Shown here: positions 1-11,065 of the stretch, one piece after another | Position numbering within the stretch: the first letter of the stretch is position 1 | Layout of the letters: each line of letters starts with the position of its first letter | NCBI GenBank assembly: GCA_029962745.1 | Contig: CM057156.1 | Span: 4,304,554 to 4,368,553, forward strand | Length of the DNA: 64,000 bases | Origin: Echinometra lucunter | Lineage: Eukaryota > Echinodermata > Echinoidea > Camarodonta > Echinometridae | Direction: 5' to 3' | Program-made: the position numbers and the translations under genes | Notes under the pieces: model-generated | What the model was told of the DNA's origin: nothing | What the model saw: only the letters and a program-made list of their open reading frames with translations | The model's database searches: none

Positions 1-27
1 AAGGATTTCAACGCACTTCCCGTACAG

Positions 28-190
28 AATTGTTCATCGTCTTGAGTTGCCTGCGATTGAGAAGGGTAAAGGCGTCAAACTAAGACTTCAGGCCAGAAGA
101 TTCCAACTTCTTGGACGAAGAGAGGACGATTACGTCATTCTTCCCGACTGGTATCTTCGAGATTTCTTGCAAATCCAGGAGGAGGGTTAA
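28..190 (+). CDS. DXO/Rai1-family copy A, last coding exon (partial gene)
   Basis: Terminal exon of a DXO/Dom3Z-like gene whose other exons lie before the window. An acceptor (cgtacag) ends at 27. The frame carries one leftover base and runs to TAA at 188-190. The peptide (IVHRLELPAIEKGKGVKLR..., then GRREDDYVILPDWYLRDF) matches the last exon of the complete copy B at 24235-24388 (AVYRLRLPEIERGRGIKDR..., GRKEDDYVILPDSYLEDV) in sequence, phase and position after the acceptor. The family consists of mRNA 5'-end quality-control enzymes (decapping, pyrophosphohydrolase and 5'-3' exonuclease activities). This exon lies beyond the catalytic motifs, so activity of copy A cannot be judged from it. 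Confidence 0.85.
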
Positions 191-1578
191 ACTATAGATA
201 GGTTCAGAAAGTTAGGACATGAGGATTAAACGTATAGATAGATGAAAATAACAGCTTGGTCAACAAGGAAACCTACAGGCTTTAATGCATGAAAATAATA
301 ATGATAGGCAAGATCATATCCATAAACTAATTTTGAGACATCTTTATCATCAAATCACTATTAAAGAATACTGTAGTCTTGGCTCGCTCGCAAACGAGTA
401 AGAGCAGTCTTTACAACTGCAAAGTAGTTACCATGTATTAGAAAAATGTGTATAGTAAATGAATAGTGTTTAATCATGGCAATATAGAGTGTAAGGTATT
501 TTTCCTTTCATGTGTTCACCCGTTGTTAGTGCCTTTTCTTCAAAGGTGCCCCTTTTCGCTGGTAACCCCCCCCCCCTCTCAAAGACTCTTCGACGCCCTT
601 GTCCGATTGTTCCCCCTAAAAGTAAGAACAAGAAATAGAGACACCTAAATTTACTTCGCTTGTCAAAATTTTTTTGGACTGTCTCCCCCCCCCCCCTCAA
701 AAAAAAGAAAACGGATTGACGCCCATGGTTGTAGTTTCAAATCAATGCCATGAATACACATCGTTTTTCCCCAAATTGGTGATTCCAAGTTGGGTAACAA
801 CATGGTAAATAAATAAATAAATAAATAAATAAAGCAACATTCATCACATTATGACCAATCAAAACTGTGTTGGCCCAGCTCTCAATATGGATGGATCAAA
901 ACTATACTGACTTCTCTTTTAATTCATCGTATTGATGATATTTAGTCATTTTCATACTTTAAAAATCATCAAAAATTTTTATCAAAAGAAGTGGTGAAAG
1001 CCATTAGCTTGTCAAGGGGTTATTCCATGAATATAAAAATGCACATTGACTTGCAATGCCGGGGAACATTTTAGGATACGTCTAAGATAGAACTTTCAGT
1101 TATTCCTATTTTATATGATACCGTCATTTGATGCATGCATGGACAATGCATTGAGAGGGAATCAATACTGCAATATGCTTCGCGCCCTCAGCATGCTAAG
1201 TACATTGCTTGCTCATAACCATGCTAACGTTCCGGCGCACGTCTTATTTTTTTCGTAACCAAGCGAGCTCGAAACCCCGTTTTGAAGACTTTGAAATAGA
1301 CTACAAGTATAGGACTTGTAGGTTTTTTTTTTTTAAGTTTTACCTCATTTCTAATTTAGCAAAAGAAAATTTAACACCCGAAACCTACCCCTAACCCTAA
1401 TACTATTTCATCTGCCGAGTTTAGAACCACGAACCTCCTCAGCACTGTGAGAGCGCACTGATGTTACCAACGCACAAGACACTTGCACTTGGTAACGGTG
1501 CCCGCTATCATCTTATATCTACTATTGGTTTTCATGAATATTCATAAAGATCTTGACGAAATAAACTGTTTATCACCC
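191..1578. other. Intergenic, no gene recognised
   Basis: AT-rich sequence 3' of copy A. It contains short poly-C runs near 567 and 684 and an AAAT tetranucleotide run at about 806-833. No exon of the DXO family was found on either strand. Confidence 0.6.
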
Positions 1579-2078
1579 NNNNNNNNNNNNNNNNNNNNNN
1601 NNNNNNNNNNNNNNNNNNNNNNNNNNNNNNNNNNNNNNNNNNNNNNNNNNNNNNNNNNNNNNNNNNNNNNNNNNNNNNNNNNNNNNNNNNNNNNNNNNNN
1701 NNNNNNNNNNNNNNNNNNNNNNNNNNNNNNNNNNNNNNNNNNNNNNNNNNNNNNNNNNNNNNNNNNNNNNNNNNNNNNNNNNNNNNNNNNNNNNNNNNNN
1801 NNNNNNNNNNNNNNNNNNNNNNNNNNNNNNNNNNNNNNNNNNNNNNNNNNNNNNNNNNNNNNNNNNNNNNNNNNNNNNNNNNNNNNNNNNNNNNNNNNNN
1901 NNNNNNNNNNNNNNNNNNNNNNNNNNNNNNNNNNNNNNNNNNNNNNNNNNNNNNNNNNNNNNNNNNNNNNNNNNNNNNNNNNNNNNNNNNNNNNNNNNNN
2001 NNNNNNNNNNNNNNNNNNNNNNNNNNNNNNNNNNNNNNNNNNNNNNNNNNNNNNNNNNNNNNNNNNNNNNNNNNNNNN
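1579..2078. other. Assembly gap (500 N)
   Basis: Exactly 500 N, a conventional placeholder; the true size is unknown. It could hide exons of the minus-strand DXO-like gene that begins at 2859. Confidence 0.99.
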
Positions 2079-2175
2079 GGGAGAGAAGGAGAGAAATAAG
2101 AAAGAGAAGGATAGGGCGAGGGCGAGAGAGGGATGAAGAGAGAGAGAAAGAGAAAGAGAAGGAGTGAGAGGAATA
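2079..2175. repeat. Purine-rich (GA) low-complexity sequence at gap edge
   Basis: GAGAAGGAGAGAAATAAGAA-type sequence directly after the N run; probably the reason the assembly broke here. Confidence 0.8.
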
Positions 2176-2557
2176 CAAGAAAAAAAGTGAAGAGAACATA
2201 ATATGAACTGCAATGGAAAGGGGAGACAAATATCGACAGATTGGTGAAAATAAAGATAAATTAGAAGGCTGAGAAAAGCTGGGGTAAACAAAAGAGAATC
2301 GAGAGCAGTAATACGAAATAAAAACTGATAGTGATGATGACAATGATGATATATTATGATCATGGTGAAGCTTATGATGCTGATAAATTAATGACCCTTA
2401 AAAAGAAAAATAAGGCACCTTTTAAAGGGGAAATCAAGAGTAATACATGTATGCAAGCATGAAAAAGGAGCTCAATTATTGCTCACCTAGCTAGAGAATG
2501 GCAAAGATGTCTTTTAAAGGACTTTAGTTCCTAGGCGTATAGTATTAACGTACGTAC

Positions 2558-2859
2558 CTCCTGCTATCCGATATCTTTAGGATGTCATGCCCAACTAATT
2601 CCCCGCGATGATCACGCATCCATTGCAACAACGAAATCATAGACGACGGCTGTTCGCCTTGCCCTGGCGTGATAACAGTTTGCCCTCCATCGTAGTCGTC
2701 GATTCCCTCGAGGAGGTTCATATTGCGGACATCATCATCAGGGTCGACGAAGGTTCGTCTCGTTCTTCGGTCGTCTTGATACATTCCTTCCTCATCGACA
2801 GAGAAGTTACCTAGAACTTGGTGAGGATGAAAATCCACTGGAATACTCTGCGAAGCCAT
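2558..2859 (-). CDS. DXO/Rai1-family first coding exon, divergent orphan copy
   Basis: Minus-strand first coding exon with ATG at 2859 (MASQSIPVDFHPHQ, then VLGNFSVDEEGMY). It resembles the first exons of copies B and C: all start MAS, share LGNFS, a PDDD/PEND acidic stretch and a W(M/I)RDH core near the end, and stop in phase 2 before a donor (here AG|GTACGT). At 302 nt it is 18 nt (6 codons) longer than the 284-nt exons of B and C. An acceptor-like ttgtgatttcag ends at 2949, so the exon probably starts at 2948 with 91 nt of 5' UTR. No exons 2-6 are visible between 2557 and 1. Either they lie in the N gap, the gene continues past the window, or this is an orphan fragment. Confidence 0.75.
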
Positions 2860-3221
2860 AGTCTTTTCAGACCTATGTCGATTCAATTTTGGTAGATTAT
2901 CCCCTTCGAACAGAGACAAAAGGCACACAATTCTTTCACAGAAGTATCCTGAAATCACAAAGAAACATTAGAATGTTCTTTTAGGCGATGTGGGATATCA
3001 TTATTTCGAAACCAGTCAGCAATCCCCCCTAAAAAAATCATCGTTATAAAAACGTTTTCCTAACATAGACTTGACAAAACGATTTCGAGGGAGCAAAAAG
3101 CGTTGTCAAAACGTTGGGAGGCCATATTAGACGTTTAGAAAATCATAGCCCACTCCGTATAATGATTTTGATGACTGTTCAAATTGAAGAGAGAAAAAGG
3201 CTGGTACATAACGTCTAACTG

Positions 3222-3231
3222 GGAATTCCCC
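3222..3231. promoter_or_regulatory. kappaB-type decamer GGAATTCCCC
   Basis: Reverse complement GGGGAATTCC fits the NF-kappaB consensus GGGRNWYYCC. It lies about 360 bp upstream of the minus-strand orphan exon ATG. Confidence 0.4.
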
Positions 3232-3317
3232 AACTGCTTTGGCTAACCCATAGCATGGCCAAAGAGGAGTGATGACCTTCATAAATCTACTACCGCTTTA
3301 TATGACGGGCCGTTCAA

Positions 3318-3720
3318 GCCTTTAAGACGTACAACTACACTACTATACATCCATTCGATAGATGTAGTTGTATAGTTGTTTAGTTGCTAATTTTTGACCA
3401 ATCAGAATGCAAGAAACTATGCAGCTATAGAACTATATAGTATACACTTATGCAACTCTGCAACTATACAACTACGCAACTATACTACATGTATAACTTA
3501 ACAAAGCCTTATGGGCGAAAATTCAAATCTGGATCTTCAAATCTCAAATCTCGATCTCACTGAGTGTTATTTATTTATTTGTCCTTTCGCTTTATCTTTC
3601 TTATCTCCGAACAGAACATTTTGTTTTTATGCAACTATACAACTACATAACTAAGTAGATATATGCAGCTATACCATGCAACTATGCAACTGTACAACGA
3701 GTATGCGTTCGATAGATTAT
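3318..3720. repeat. ACTATACAAC / TATAGTTG-rich repeat tract
   Basis: Imperfect runs of CAACTATACAACTA and its complement, with the phrase ATCCATTCGATAGAT and CCAATCAGAATGCA. Related tracts lie at 4335-4680 and 5795-6080. Confidence 0.7.
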
Positions 3721-3756
3721 AGTTCTCTGGGTTCTGATCGGTCAAAACTATGAAAA

Positions 3757-4334
3757 TATTAAGCAAATAATCACCGTTGGTGAAGGTGATGGACAAACTA
3801 TTACTTCCGAGGCGATCTGGATGTAGCTATCCTTCCGAAGCGAAGCTGAGGAAAGATAGCGTGTACATCCAGATCGCCGAGATAGTTTGTCTCGTCACCT
3901 GAAACCAAAAGGTGATTATTTGCTTTATATACCTCATCTGCAATCATTCTAGAAAGAAAACTAACTACCCTGTAATGACGTTAGATTCCCTACGAGAAAG
4001 AAAAATATGTCCTACACGGGTACACGTCACGTAAGCTTGCGCGCGTAAGGTAATTGTGACGTCACAAAAGAATTTTACCTTTGCATGTGATGGAGAAAAA
4101 TGGAACAAAAAATCAGAGTGGTAACGCACTTTTATTTCGCGCGTTCTGAAAATACCTGATAACGCGTTGTGACTCTATAGACAGAAGTGATCAGCGAAAC
4201 ACAAAAGCTCCATCACTGCGAGTTGACGAATTTTTCTTATCGGGTGATGATTGATGGGGAAACTACACTTAATCACGTGATTGAGTTTTGACCAATCCTA
4301 CAGCAAGATTCTTAGTAATATGTGGAATATAAAC
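3757..4334. mobile_element. Dispersed repeat with terminal hairpin (uninterrupted copy)
   Basis: The segment recurs in reverse orientation at 44154-45073. One end is a hairpin of about 90-nt arms: AAGCAAATAATCACC near 3757 is mirrored by GGTGATTATTTGCTT near 3921. The rest includes GTGACGTCACAA and the end ATTCTTAGTAATATGTGGAA. No coding capacity, so it is a non-autonomous element of unknown family. This copy shows the empty site for the hAT insertion found in the other copy. Confidence 0.7.
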
Positions 4335-4659
4335 AATTATACAACTATACATCCATTCGATAGATCGAAAGCCAACTATTTTGAATGGATGCATAGTTGA
4401 TGCATCCATTTATTACTTAGTGCATACATGCATACTTTTGGCCAATCAGAACACAGGAAACTGTATACATCCATTTGATAGATGGCACTCGATCTATCGA
4501 ATGGATGCATAGTTTATATTTGCAATCAGAATGCATTAACTATGTAAATACATCTATCGAACGCAAGTTGTATAAAGTTGTATATAGTTGTATAGTTGTT
4601 TGTACATAGTTTCATAGTTTTGACCAATCAGAATGCAGGGAACTATGCAACTATTCAAC
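4335..4659. repeat. TATAGTTG / GATAGAT repeat tract
   Basis: Repeated phrases CATCCATTCGATAGAT, CCAATCAGAATGCA and TTGTATAGTTG in both orientations; no coding signal. Confidence 0.6.
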
Positions 4660-4975
4660 TTTTTGTGATTATTACCCAACTACAATGAATTTCATAAAAT
4701 CTGTAATCGAATATCCTTATTTCCCAATCCATATGAATTCTTGATTTTACACTACTTAAGGCCTATGTCTAAGTCTAATGGACTGGTTATTATTGTGCAT
4801 TATTTTAATTCATCATTTTACTTTGATAATAACCAATTCATTAGACATAGACACAGGCCTTATTAGATAATGTATAATCAATAATTCATATATGGATTGG
4901 GAAAACGTATGTAAGGATATTCGATTACAGATTTTGTGAAATTCAGTTGTTTGGTAATAATCATAAAAGAATGGA
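4660..4975. mobile_element. Foldback element with arms of about 140 bp
   Basis: The left arm (GTGATTATTACCCAACTAC, later AATCGAATATCCTTA and AAGGCCTATGTCTAAG) is repeated as reverse complement on the right (TAGACATAGACACAGGCCTT, TAAGGATATTCGATTACAG, TTTGGTAATAATCA). A related half-copy lies at 23715-24010. No ORF. Confidence 0.75.
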
Positions 4976-5179
4976 CTAAAATATTGCAGGTAATTAAAAC
5001 GAAGGAAAATTCAGAAATTAAGAATGTATGGACCAGGTAAAAAAAACTAAAATAATGCACATCAATAACAAAAATTATCAGACACCATTTGCGTTTAGAA
5101 GCTTATAATGGGATATGGCTCTGTTTGTAACGTTCGGTTCTGCATTTCAGTTCATTGTCCAATCTGTTTATCTTAGAAG

Positions 5180-5450
5180 TCTCGTATTTGAGTTTGCAGC
5201 CAGCGATCTGAAGTTTCTGATTTGAAGGCTCCACGAGCAAAGTTCAGGCATAACTGCTCACGTGGACAACTTACACTGACTTAGGGAAGACAGACCGGTA
5301 GTCTTCAAAGCATCTTTGTACGAGCAGTGCTCAGTACCTAGGATAGTTGTCAGGGCTCTCTTCCGCACATTCTCTTGAGCTTGCTTTGGGATGCAGTTAA
5401 TTAGTAAACTATACCAAAAAGGCAAGCATACTCAAGCAGGGGGCGGAAAA
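5180..5450 (-). pseudogene. Non-LTR retrotransposon RT C-terminal remnant
   Basis: Reverse translation from about 5445 gives ...IPKQAQENVRKRALTTILG, then YKDALKTTGLSSLSQCKLST and, after a stop, LCSWSLQIRNFRSLAANSNT. This is the pattern of the RT C-terminus of animal LINEs (Q..vqkRaL.ii...Y..aL....l.sL). It is interrupted by in-frame stops and truncated at both ends, so it is a dead fragment. Confidence 0.65.
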
Positions 5451-5794
5451 ACCCGGTATACACTGTCAATAAGTCCTGCTTAGGTAAGGAATAATGATAG
5501 GAATACGAAAATCGAAAGTTTGGTTAACTGCAAGCCTTGTTGTCGGAGCCTAAAGGCAAAATCGGCTTCAAATCGTAACCAATCGCAAGATTACTATGAC
5601 ATCACTACGATTCGGGATTGACTTCTCTTTTATTCCTACAGGGAGGCTCCCAATAGCCCGGAATTTCGATTTTAGCATCCATACGACTACTCAGAACTTT
5701 GATCAAAAGAGTTTACATGTCTTAATGTTCATATTAAGTGCTATAACAATTTTTTCCGAAATCGGATCGCAGACAGATCGGATAGTTTGCGGTG

Positions 5795-5940
5795 GACGTT
5801 GTATAGTTGTATAGTTGTATAGTTGTATAGTTGTATAGTTGTATAGTTGTATAGTTGTATAGTTGTATAGTTGTATAGTTGTATAGTTGTACAGTTGTAT
5901 AGTTGTGTAGTTGTATAGTTGTACAGTTGTATAGTTCATA
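5795..5940. repeat. 8-bp tandem repeat (TATAGTTG)n
   Basis: About 17 near-perfect units of TATAGTTG. It decays into the related imperfect tract up to about 6080. Confidence 0.95.
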
Positions 5941-6080
5941 GCTTCATAGTTTTATAGCTGTATACTTGTAAAGTTGTATAAATTTAGTTATATAATAGTT
6001 GTACGGTTTCATAGTTTCTTGCGTTGTGATTGGTGAAAACTGTGCAACTATACAACTATACATATATCGAATGAAGAGTT

Positions 6081-7075
6081 ATAGAAGTGTCCAATAGTGA
6101 TGTTTATTGATACACCAAATTTTTGACGCAAACGCTTCAGGGCGTACACAAATTATGACCAAAACAAGATATGACTATGTTCTTTTTGACAAAGGTTGTG
6201 ATCAAGGAAGCATATAATTGACAACGCGCCTGGTGTCTAGGCCAAGGCATAGGTCGCATATTATGGGTAAGCGTAAGTGAGATAATTGTTTATCATGACA
6301 AATTAATAACAATAGATGGTGACGCAACCACATGAATATGAATGAAAATAATAGACGGTATTTGAAACAGATAACGGAAGGCGACAATGACCCACAATAG
6401 CATTTTGTTTAGAATAATATTCATGATCAAAGCAAAATTGGGGGAGAATACCTGTTCTGGATGTGAATAGATTAATAAATAAATGAATGTATAAAAGAAT
6501 GAATAAATTAATACATAAATGAATAAATCAGTAAATAATTAAATAGCAATAACTGAATAAACAAACCTATAAGTCAAAAAGTACACTGATGAAAAGTTAT
6601 AGTAATGATTATTTCCGAATTATTACTTATTACTTATATTGTATTTGTCCAGCCATGAGAGGTCTCTATAAAGCCCAAACTGAAAGCTTTTGCTATTCGT
6701 AATTCGTGATAACTCGAATGACTGTATAGTTGCAAGTTGTACGTTTTTAAGCCTTGAACGGCCCGTCATAACCGCTCCCATCATGCCCATTATTACGCAA
6801 TGTTCGTACAGGGAGAAAGATTATTGCGCAACATGCCTTTGTAGAAAGGTTAAAAGTTTGCAGCAATTAATTGATATTGTAAAAGTTCAAATTCAAGAGT
6901 TTGGCCTAAGCATTATCAAATGAGGGAGAGGGGGGGGGGGGGGTTGATCAAAACGCTATCTACATGATCTATAGATTGCAGAATCCCCGAGCATGTACAA
7001 TTTTCGCATTTTTAAACAGATGGTAAAGCATAAATCACTATTATTTCATTAAAATTAGGTATCATGAATTTTGAA
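6081..7075. other. Intergenic, no gene recognised
   Basis: AT-rich, with an AATAAATGAA-like stretch near 6470-6540 and a poly-G run near 6932-6943. Open frames are short and lack splice context or homology I can recognise. Confidence 0.6.
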
Positions 7076-7109
7076 GTGGTAGACCTTAAATCGATAATAA
7101 TTTGGAAGT

Positions 7110-7119
7110 GGAATTCCCC
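7110..7119. promoter_or_regulatory. kappaB-type decamer GGAATTCCCC
   Basis: Exact decamer followed by AGTATGTTTACAA. The same 22-bp context recurs at 10319, so the two lie in duplicated upstream DNA (7080-7440 resembles 10270-10560). Confidence 0.4.
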
Positions 7120-7474
7120 AGTATGTTTACAAGTATAAGCACTATGAAGTCCAAAGAAAGTCAAATGGGGGAGGGGTTGACTTTAATCGCTATTTATGGG
7201 TCGTGGAATTTCCACATTAGGTTGTAGGCCTACTACGACCGCAAGATCATAGCTAGTCTACTTGTAAACTGTTCCCTTTTGTCATGTAAGTATGAACAAA
7301 GCAATCCAAGCTATACCTGAAACATGTGAAATATACGGAATGTATTCAATTAATGCAGAAAGAAAAAGTGACCTCCCTAAAAATGGGAGTAATTTTTGGT
7401 TTCCATTTTTTACAGTTTAGCAAGATGATGGAATTAAAGTCGACTTGAAAAAATGGCAGCCAGCCTGTCCGCGG

Positions 7475-7590
7475 GATAATGATTAGTCTCTTTGTAGCTC
7501 GTTTGTTTACTAGATCCTTTATTTCCACAAAGATAATGATTAGTCTCTTTGTAGCTCGTTTGTTTGCTAGATCCTTTATTTCCACAAAGA
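7475..7590. repeat. 57-bp tandem duplication
   Basis: GATAATGATTAGTCTC...TTTATTTCCACAAA occurs twice, starting at 7475 and 7532, nearly identical (one A/G difference visible). Confidence 0.9.
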
Positions 7591-7835
7591 TTAGCAATTA
7601 TCCAGCATTTCTCAAGGGGGGGGGGGAGTCAGTTTTTTTCAGGTGTCAGTTTTTCCAGGTATTTTACCAGGAAAAATTGCTGACAAGCAAACAAACAAGT
7701 AAAAAAAAAAATGTCCTCGGTTTGAAAAGGGGGCGCTGGGCTTAAAAAAGGGGGGCGACCGCAGCCATTTTGTCCCCCTGTGCTTCAAGGGGGCCGCGCC
7801 TGTATCCGCCCCTGGCCTATCACAAACATAATACC
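7591..7835. mobile_element. G-rich repeat fragment ending in ATCCGCCCCTGG
   Basis: Poly-G runs and a terminal TGTATCCGCCCCTGG, the same terminal motif type as the G-rich element at 26579-26825 (AGTGGCGGATCCGG). Confidence 0.4.
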
Positions 7836-7939
7836 TATGTAGATATGGCGGATGACAGATTTTAGTGCCATCCTTTCCAAGAAGGTTCTTGTCTTATGTA
7901 AATCTATATAAAAAAAGGACATTTTTGAAAATATAATTC

Positions 7940-8440
7940 AGTACTTATTTCTGCTTTTTCTGTCATCATTTATTTACTGAAACATTATTTGTATACTTAT
8001 GAAATACAACATAAAAATTGATATGATAAATTTGGTGGTAATTTCAAAGAAGAAGTTTCCCCAAACATTCTGAACATTAATGGTTACATAACGACAAAAC
8101 TGAAAAAAAAATGAATAGAGACTTTTTGAAAGATTGGCTCTGGCAAAGTCAGAGGGCAGATACATCCAAGTCAGTAACTATGTAGATCATATACACAAGC
8201 AGTGTGAAAATATTTTTTATTCAGAAAGAAGTTTGTGATTTTTCTAATGTGAAAACTGCTTATATCGTCATGTCGATGCGCATTACGCACATCCAACATG
8301 CAAGAGCGTCAGCCTTAGCTCTACCATTACAATACCTACATATGTGTTTTCACTCCTACAGACATTTGAACACCGGAATTATAATCATAGAATTCGAGTT
8401 TGATGATACGTTGACAAATTGTATAATAGAAGGTTTCGTC
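7940..8440. repeat. Segment duplicated upstream of copy C (counterpart 25690-26510)
   Basis: Collinear matches: GTTTCCCCAAACATT / GTTTTCCCCAAGCATT, ATGTAGATCATATACACAAGC / CTGTAGATCATAAATACAAG, CATGTCGATGCGCATTACG / CATGTCGATACGCACTACG and TTTGATGATACGTTGA / TTTGATGATGCGTCGA. It lies upstream of copy B, as its partner lies upstream of copy C. Confidence 0.65.
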
Positions 8441-8534
8441 TTGTTAGAGTTGAAAAAAAAAAAGAATTTGTTAGAACAAAATTAAAGGATGGCCGATGTT
8501 CGACATGCAAACATGCTGAACCAGACTGTTGATT

Positions 8535-8555
8535 ATGATAATAATAATAATAATG

Positions 8556-8592
<37 letters not shown>

Positions 8593-8738
8593 TAATAATA
8601 ATAATGATAATAATAATAAGGATGATAATAATAATAATAATAATGATAATAATAATAATAATAATTGTAATAATGATAATGATAACAATAATAATGATAA
8701 TAATAACAATAATGATAATGATAATAATCCGTTCTTGT
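8535..8738. repeat. AAT/GAT trinucleotide microsatellite
   Basis: Almost continuous (AAT)n with scattered GAT, AAC and AAG. It is open in several frames (poly-Asn or poly-Ile) but this is only simple sequence. Confidence 0.97.
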
Positions 8739-9118
8739 ACAGCGTATATCACGTTATAAAATGACTTCGCTTCATCTTACACACTCCTCTATTCATGGTA
8801 TTTAAATGATACTACCCATTCTCCTACGTTCTTTTCCTCTTACAATCTTGAAATCTGCTCAACTTTCTTACTCCTTTTTTCTCCTAATATACGCCCCATT
8901 GACCCTTCCTTTACTCTCGCTTTGCCCCCAACTCCCCTTTCTCTCCTTCCCAAGTCGGTAGTAATAATAAATTTGTAAAACAGTATATTGTGGATGTGGA
9001 TATTAAAGCGTATGTCCATATTTTCATGTCGAAATCTTTTCTTTTTTTTTTTCATCTGTGCAAGTAATTGGAAACCAAACTACTTCATTACGGTAGTAGA
9101 TCTCTCATACATGTATGA

Positions 9119-9530
9119 TTAAAGGGGTTGGAGAGTCGCAGATCATGGGGTTACGGCGGGTGGCCCAACTCGGGTCATAGCCGGATATCTCCGTTTATCT
9201 TTAGAAAACGAACGCGCTATATATCATTGCAACATACCGACCGGACGGGACGGGCAAACTCTAGCAAAATATTTAAGTATCACGATCATCAGCCTTCTTG
9301 ATCGTCTTGCTTTTCACGCTGAATCACTTGCAATTATTTTGTGTGTGTATTCCGATTACAACAGTCATCCTGCCGACCAAAAGCCGAAGTGAGTCATCTA
9401 AGAGCAAGGTACCCCACCCTCACGGAAATTTTATTCGCTGGTTGCAGGTCGTTGTGCAGTTTGGCTTGTAATGCGGAGAAAAACGAATGTGTTTAGGCCA
9501 ACACAACTGGCGACTCTCCACCCCCTTTAA
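9119..9530. mobile_element. TTAA-flanked MITE, TIR AGGGGTTGGAGAGTCGC
   Basis: TTAA at 9119-9122 is followed by AGGGGTTGGAGAGTCGC. The right end is GCGACTCTCCACCCCCT followed by TTAA at 9527-9530. TIRs match 16 of 17. TTAA duplication is typical of piggyBac and Kolobok transposons; no transposase is encoded. Confidence 0.85.
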
Positions 9531-9905
9531 TATATACATGTATATACGCACTTTTCCCTATCTGCTATACGTCTTTTCCCATCCTCTTTCCTTGCTATAC
9601 TTTCCTTTCTCTACCCATACCTCATATCTGTTGCTCATTCTTTTTTTCTTCCCATGCCCCCTCTTCTTATTCATAACTTACTTCTTCATGTTTTTTTTTT
9701 CATGTAGCTTTTCTTTTTTCTTTTCTTTTTATTTCCTTTCTGCCAATTTTTGTTAATTTTCATTGTATTTTCGATGAAATGTGAAAATAATATTTACATT
9801 TCGGCGGATAGTGACAACAGAAATATCAATGAACCATGGATTGAATTGAATAAAGAAATATTCTAAACTTTTTATGGACCGTGGAAATGACTTTTTGTGC
9901 ATTGT

Positions 9906-9915
9906 GGAATTCCCC
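9906..9915. promoter_or_regulatory. kappaB-type decamer GGAATTCCCC
   Basis: Exact decamer followed by AGTATCTTTATTAG, about 870 bp upstream of the copy B start codon. Confidence 0.4.
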
Positions 9916-10318
9916 AGTATCTTTATTAGATTTGTTTGTTGTTGTTGTTTGATCGAATTTAATTTCTGCGTTCAATAACATGATACAAATTATTCTAGTT
10001 TTACAGACAAAAATGTAAACACAATTTCAGGATATATGTTTATGGGAAATGAACATTTTGCAATCAACAGAATCTGTGAACGCCGAAGACTGTTACCATG
10101 AACGAGTTGCTTTATTTCGATGTCGGCCTGAAATTTGAAAAGCGATATAGAAATAAAAAATAAGAATTTGTTCATAAACGAACGATTTTCGCATAGTCAT
10201 GATAGTAATGAGAGGAACTTTGGATTTCTGAAAATGGGAATAGATATTAAGTCGCCCTTAATTCAACGAAAGTAGGCCCCTATATAAAAGTCTGGACTTT
10301 GTCGCTATATATGGCATT

Positions 10319-10328
10319 GGAATTCCCC
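10319..10328. promoter_or_regulatory. kappaB-type decamer GGAATTCCCC
   Basis: Exact decamer 454 bp upstream of the copy B ATG, in the context shared with 7110. Confidence 0.45.
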
Positions 10329-10781
10329 AGTATGTTTACAAATGACGTTGTTCATGTTTCAATCAGTGCTAGTCTACTTATAAACTGTTCTATTTTAAAG
10401 TCTTGAAAGTATAAAACAAATCAACTCAAGGTACTGATATCGAATATACGAAATATATAATTTTTCATTATTCATTTAAAAGAAGGCAAAATATGACCTG
10501 TCATGTCTTCTTTAAATTGGTAATTTTGCTTTCCATTTTTACCCGTTTTGTAAGAAGATTACTAAGAACATTTGAACCAAAAGCCTTGTTAAAGAATACG
10601 TTGGAAAAAACATAAACAGCCCTAACGATTGTGTGCTAAATGCTGTTGATGTACTTTTGCTAAGGGAAACGCCCAGTTTTGGCTACAATACCGGCAATCC
10701 TAATCAGTAGATTACAAGCATATTAGGTCTGTTTGTAACCTGTCTCAAGTCATCTAATTTGATCTACAGACAAGAAGAAAG

Positions 10782-11065
10782 ATGGCTAGCAGTGCAGCCT
10801 CGAGCAATCAGTATAAGGTACTTGGGAACTTTTCTATTGGAGAGGATAAAAAATATCATAACGATTTGAGCCAACGTCGCTTTCTCGTCGAGCCTGATGA
10901 TGACCACCCTAATTTCGATCTCCGTCAAGGGTTGGCAGAATACACGGACCGGAAGCCTTCAGGACTAGAACCGACGTCAATGAATCCCCTTCTCAGCTGG
11001 ATTCGTGATCATCGAGACGAGTTGATTGACGAGAAGATTTTGAAATCAGTAGGATCATCGAGGAA
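10782..11065 (+). CDS. DXO-like copy B, exon 1
   Basis: ATG in AAGATGG context, starting MASSAASSNQYKVLGNFSIG. It ends in phase 2 before AA|GTAAGT. An acceptor-like ttgatctacag at 10759-10769 suggests an upstream non-coding exon. Confidence 0.88.

Noticed and set aside
1483..2363. ORFs of 217-273 aa consisting mostly of X
   Set aside because: They run through the N gap and carry no information.
5703..5939. Octapeptide-repeat protein (NYTTIQLY)
   Set aside because: Translation of the 8-bp tandem repeat TATAGTTG.
8471..8764. Poly-Asn and poly-Ile ORFs on both strands
   Set aside because: Simple (AAT)n microsatellite.
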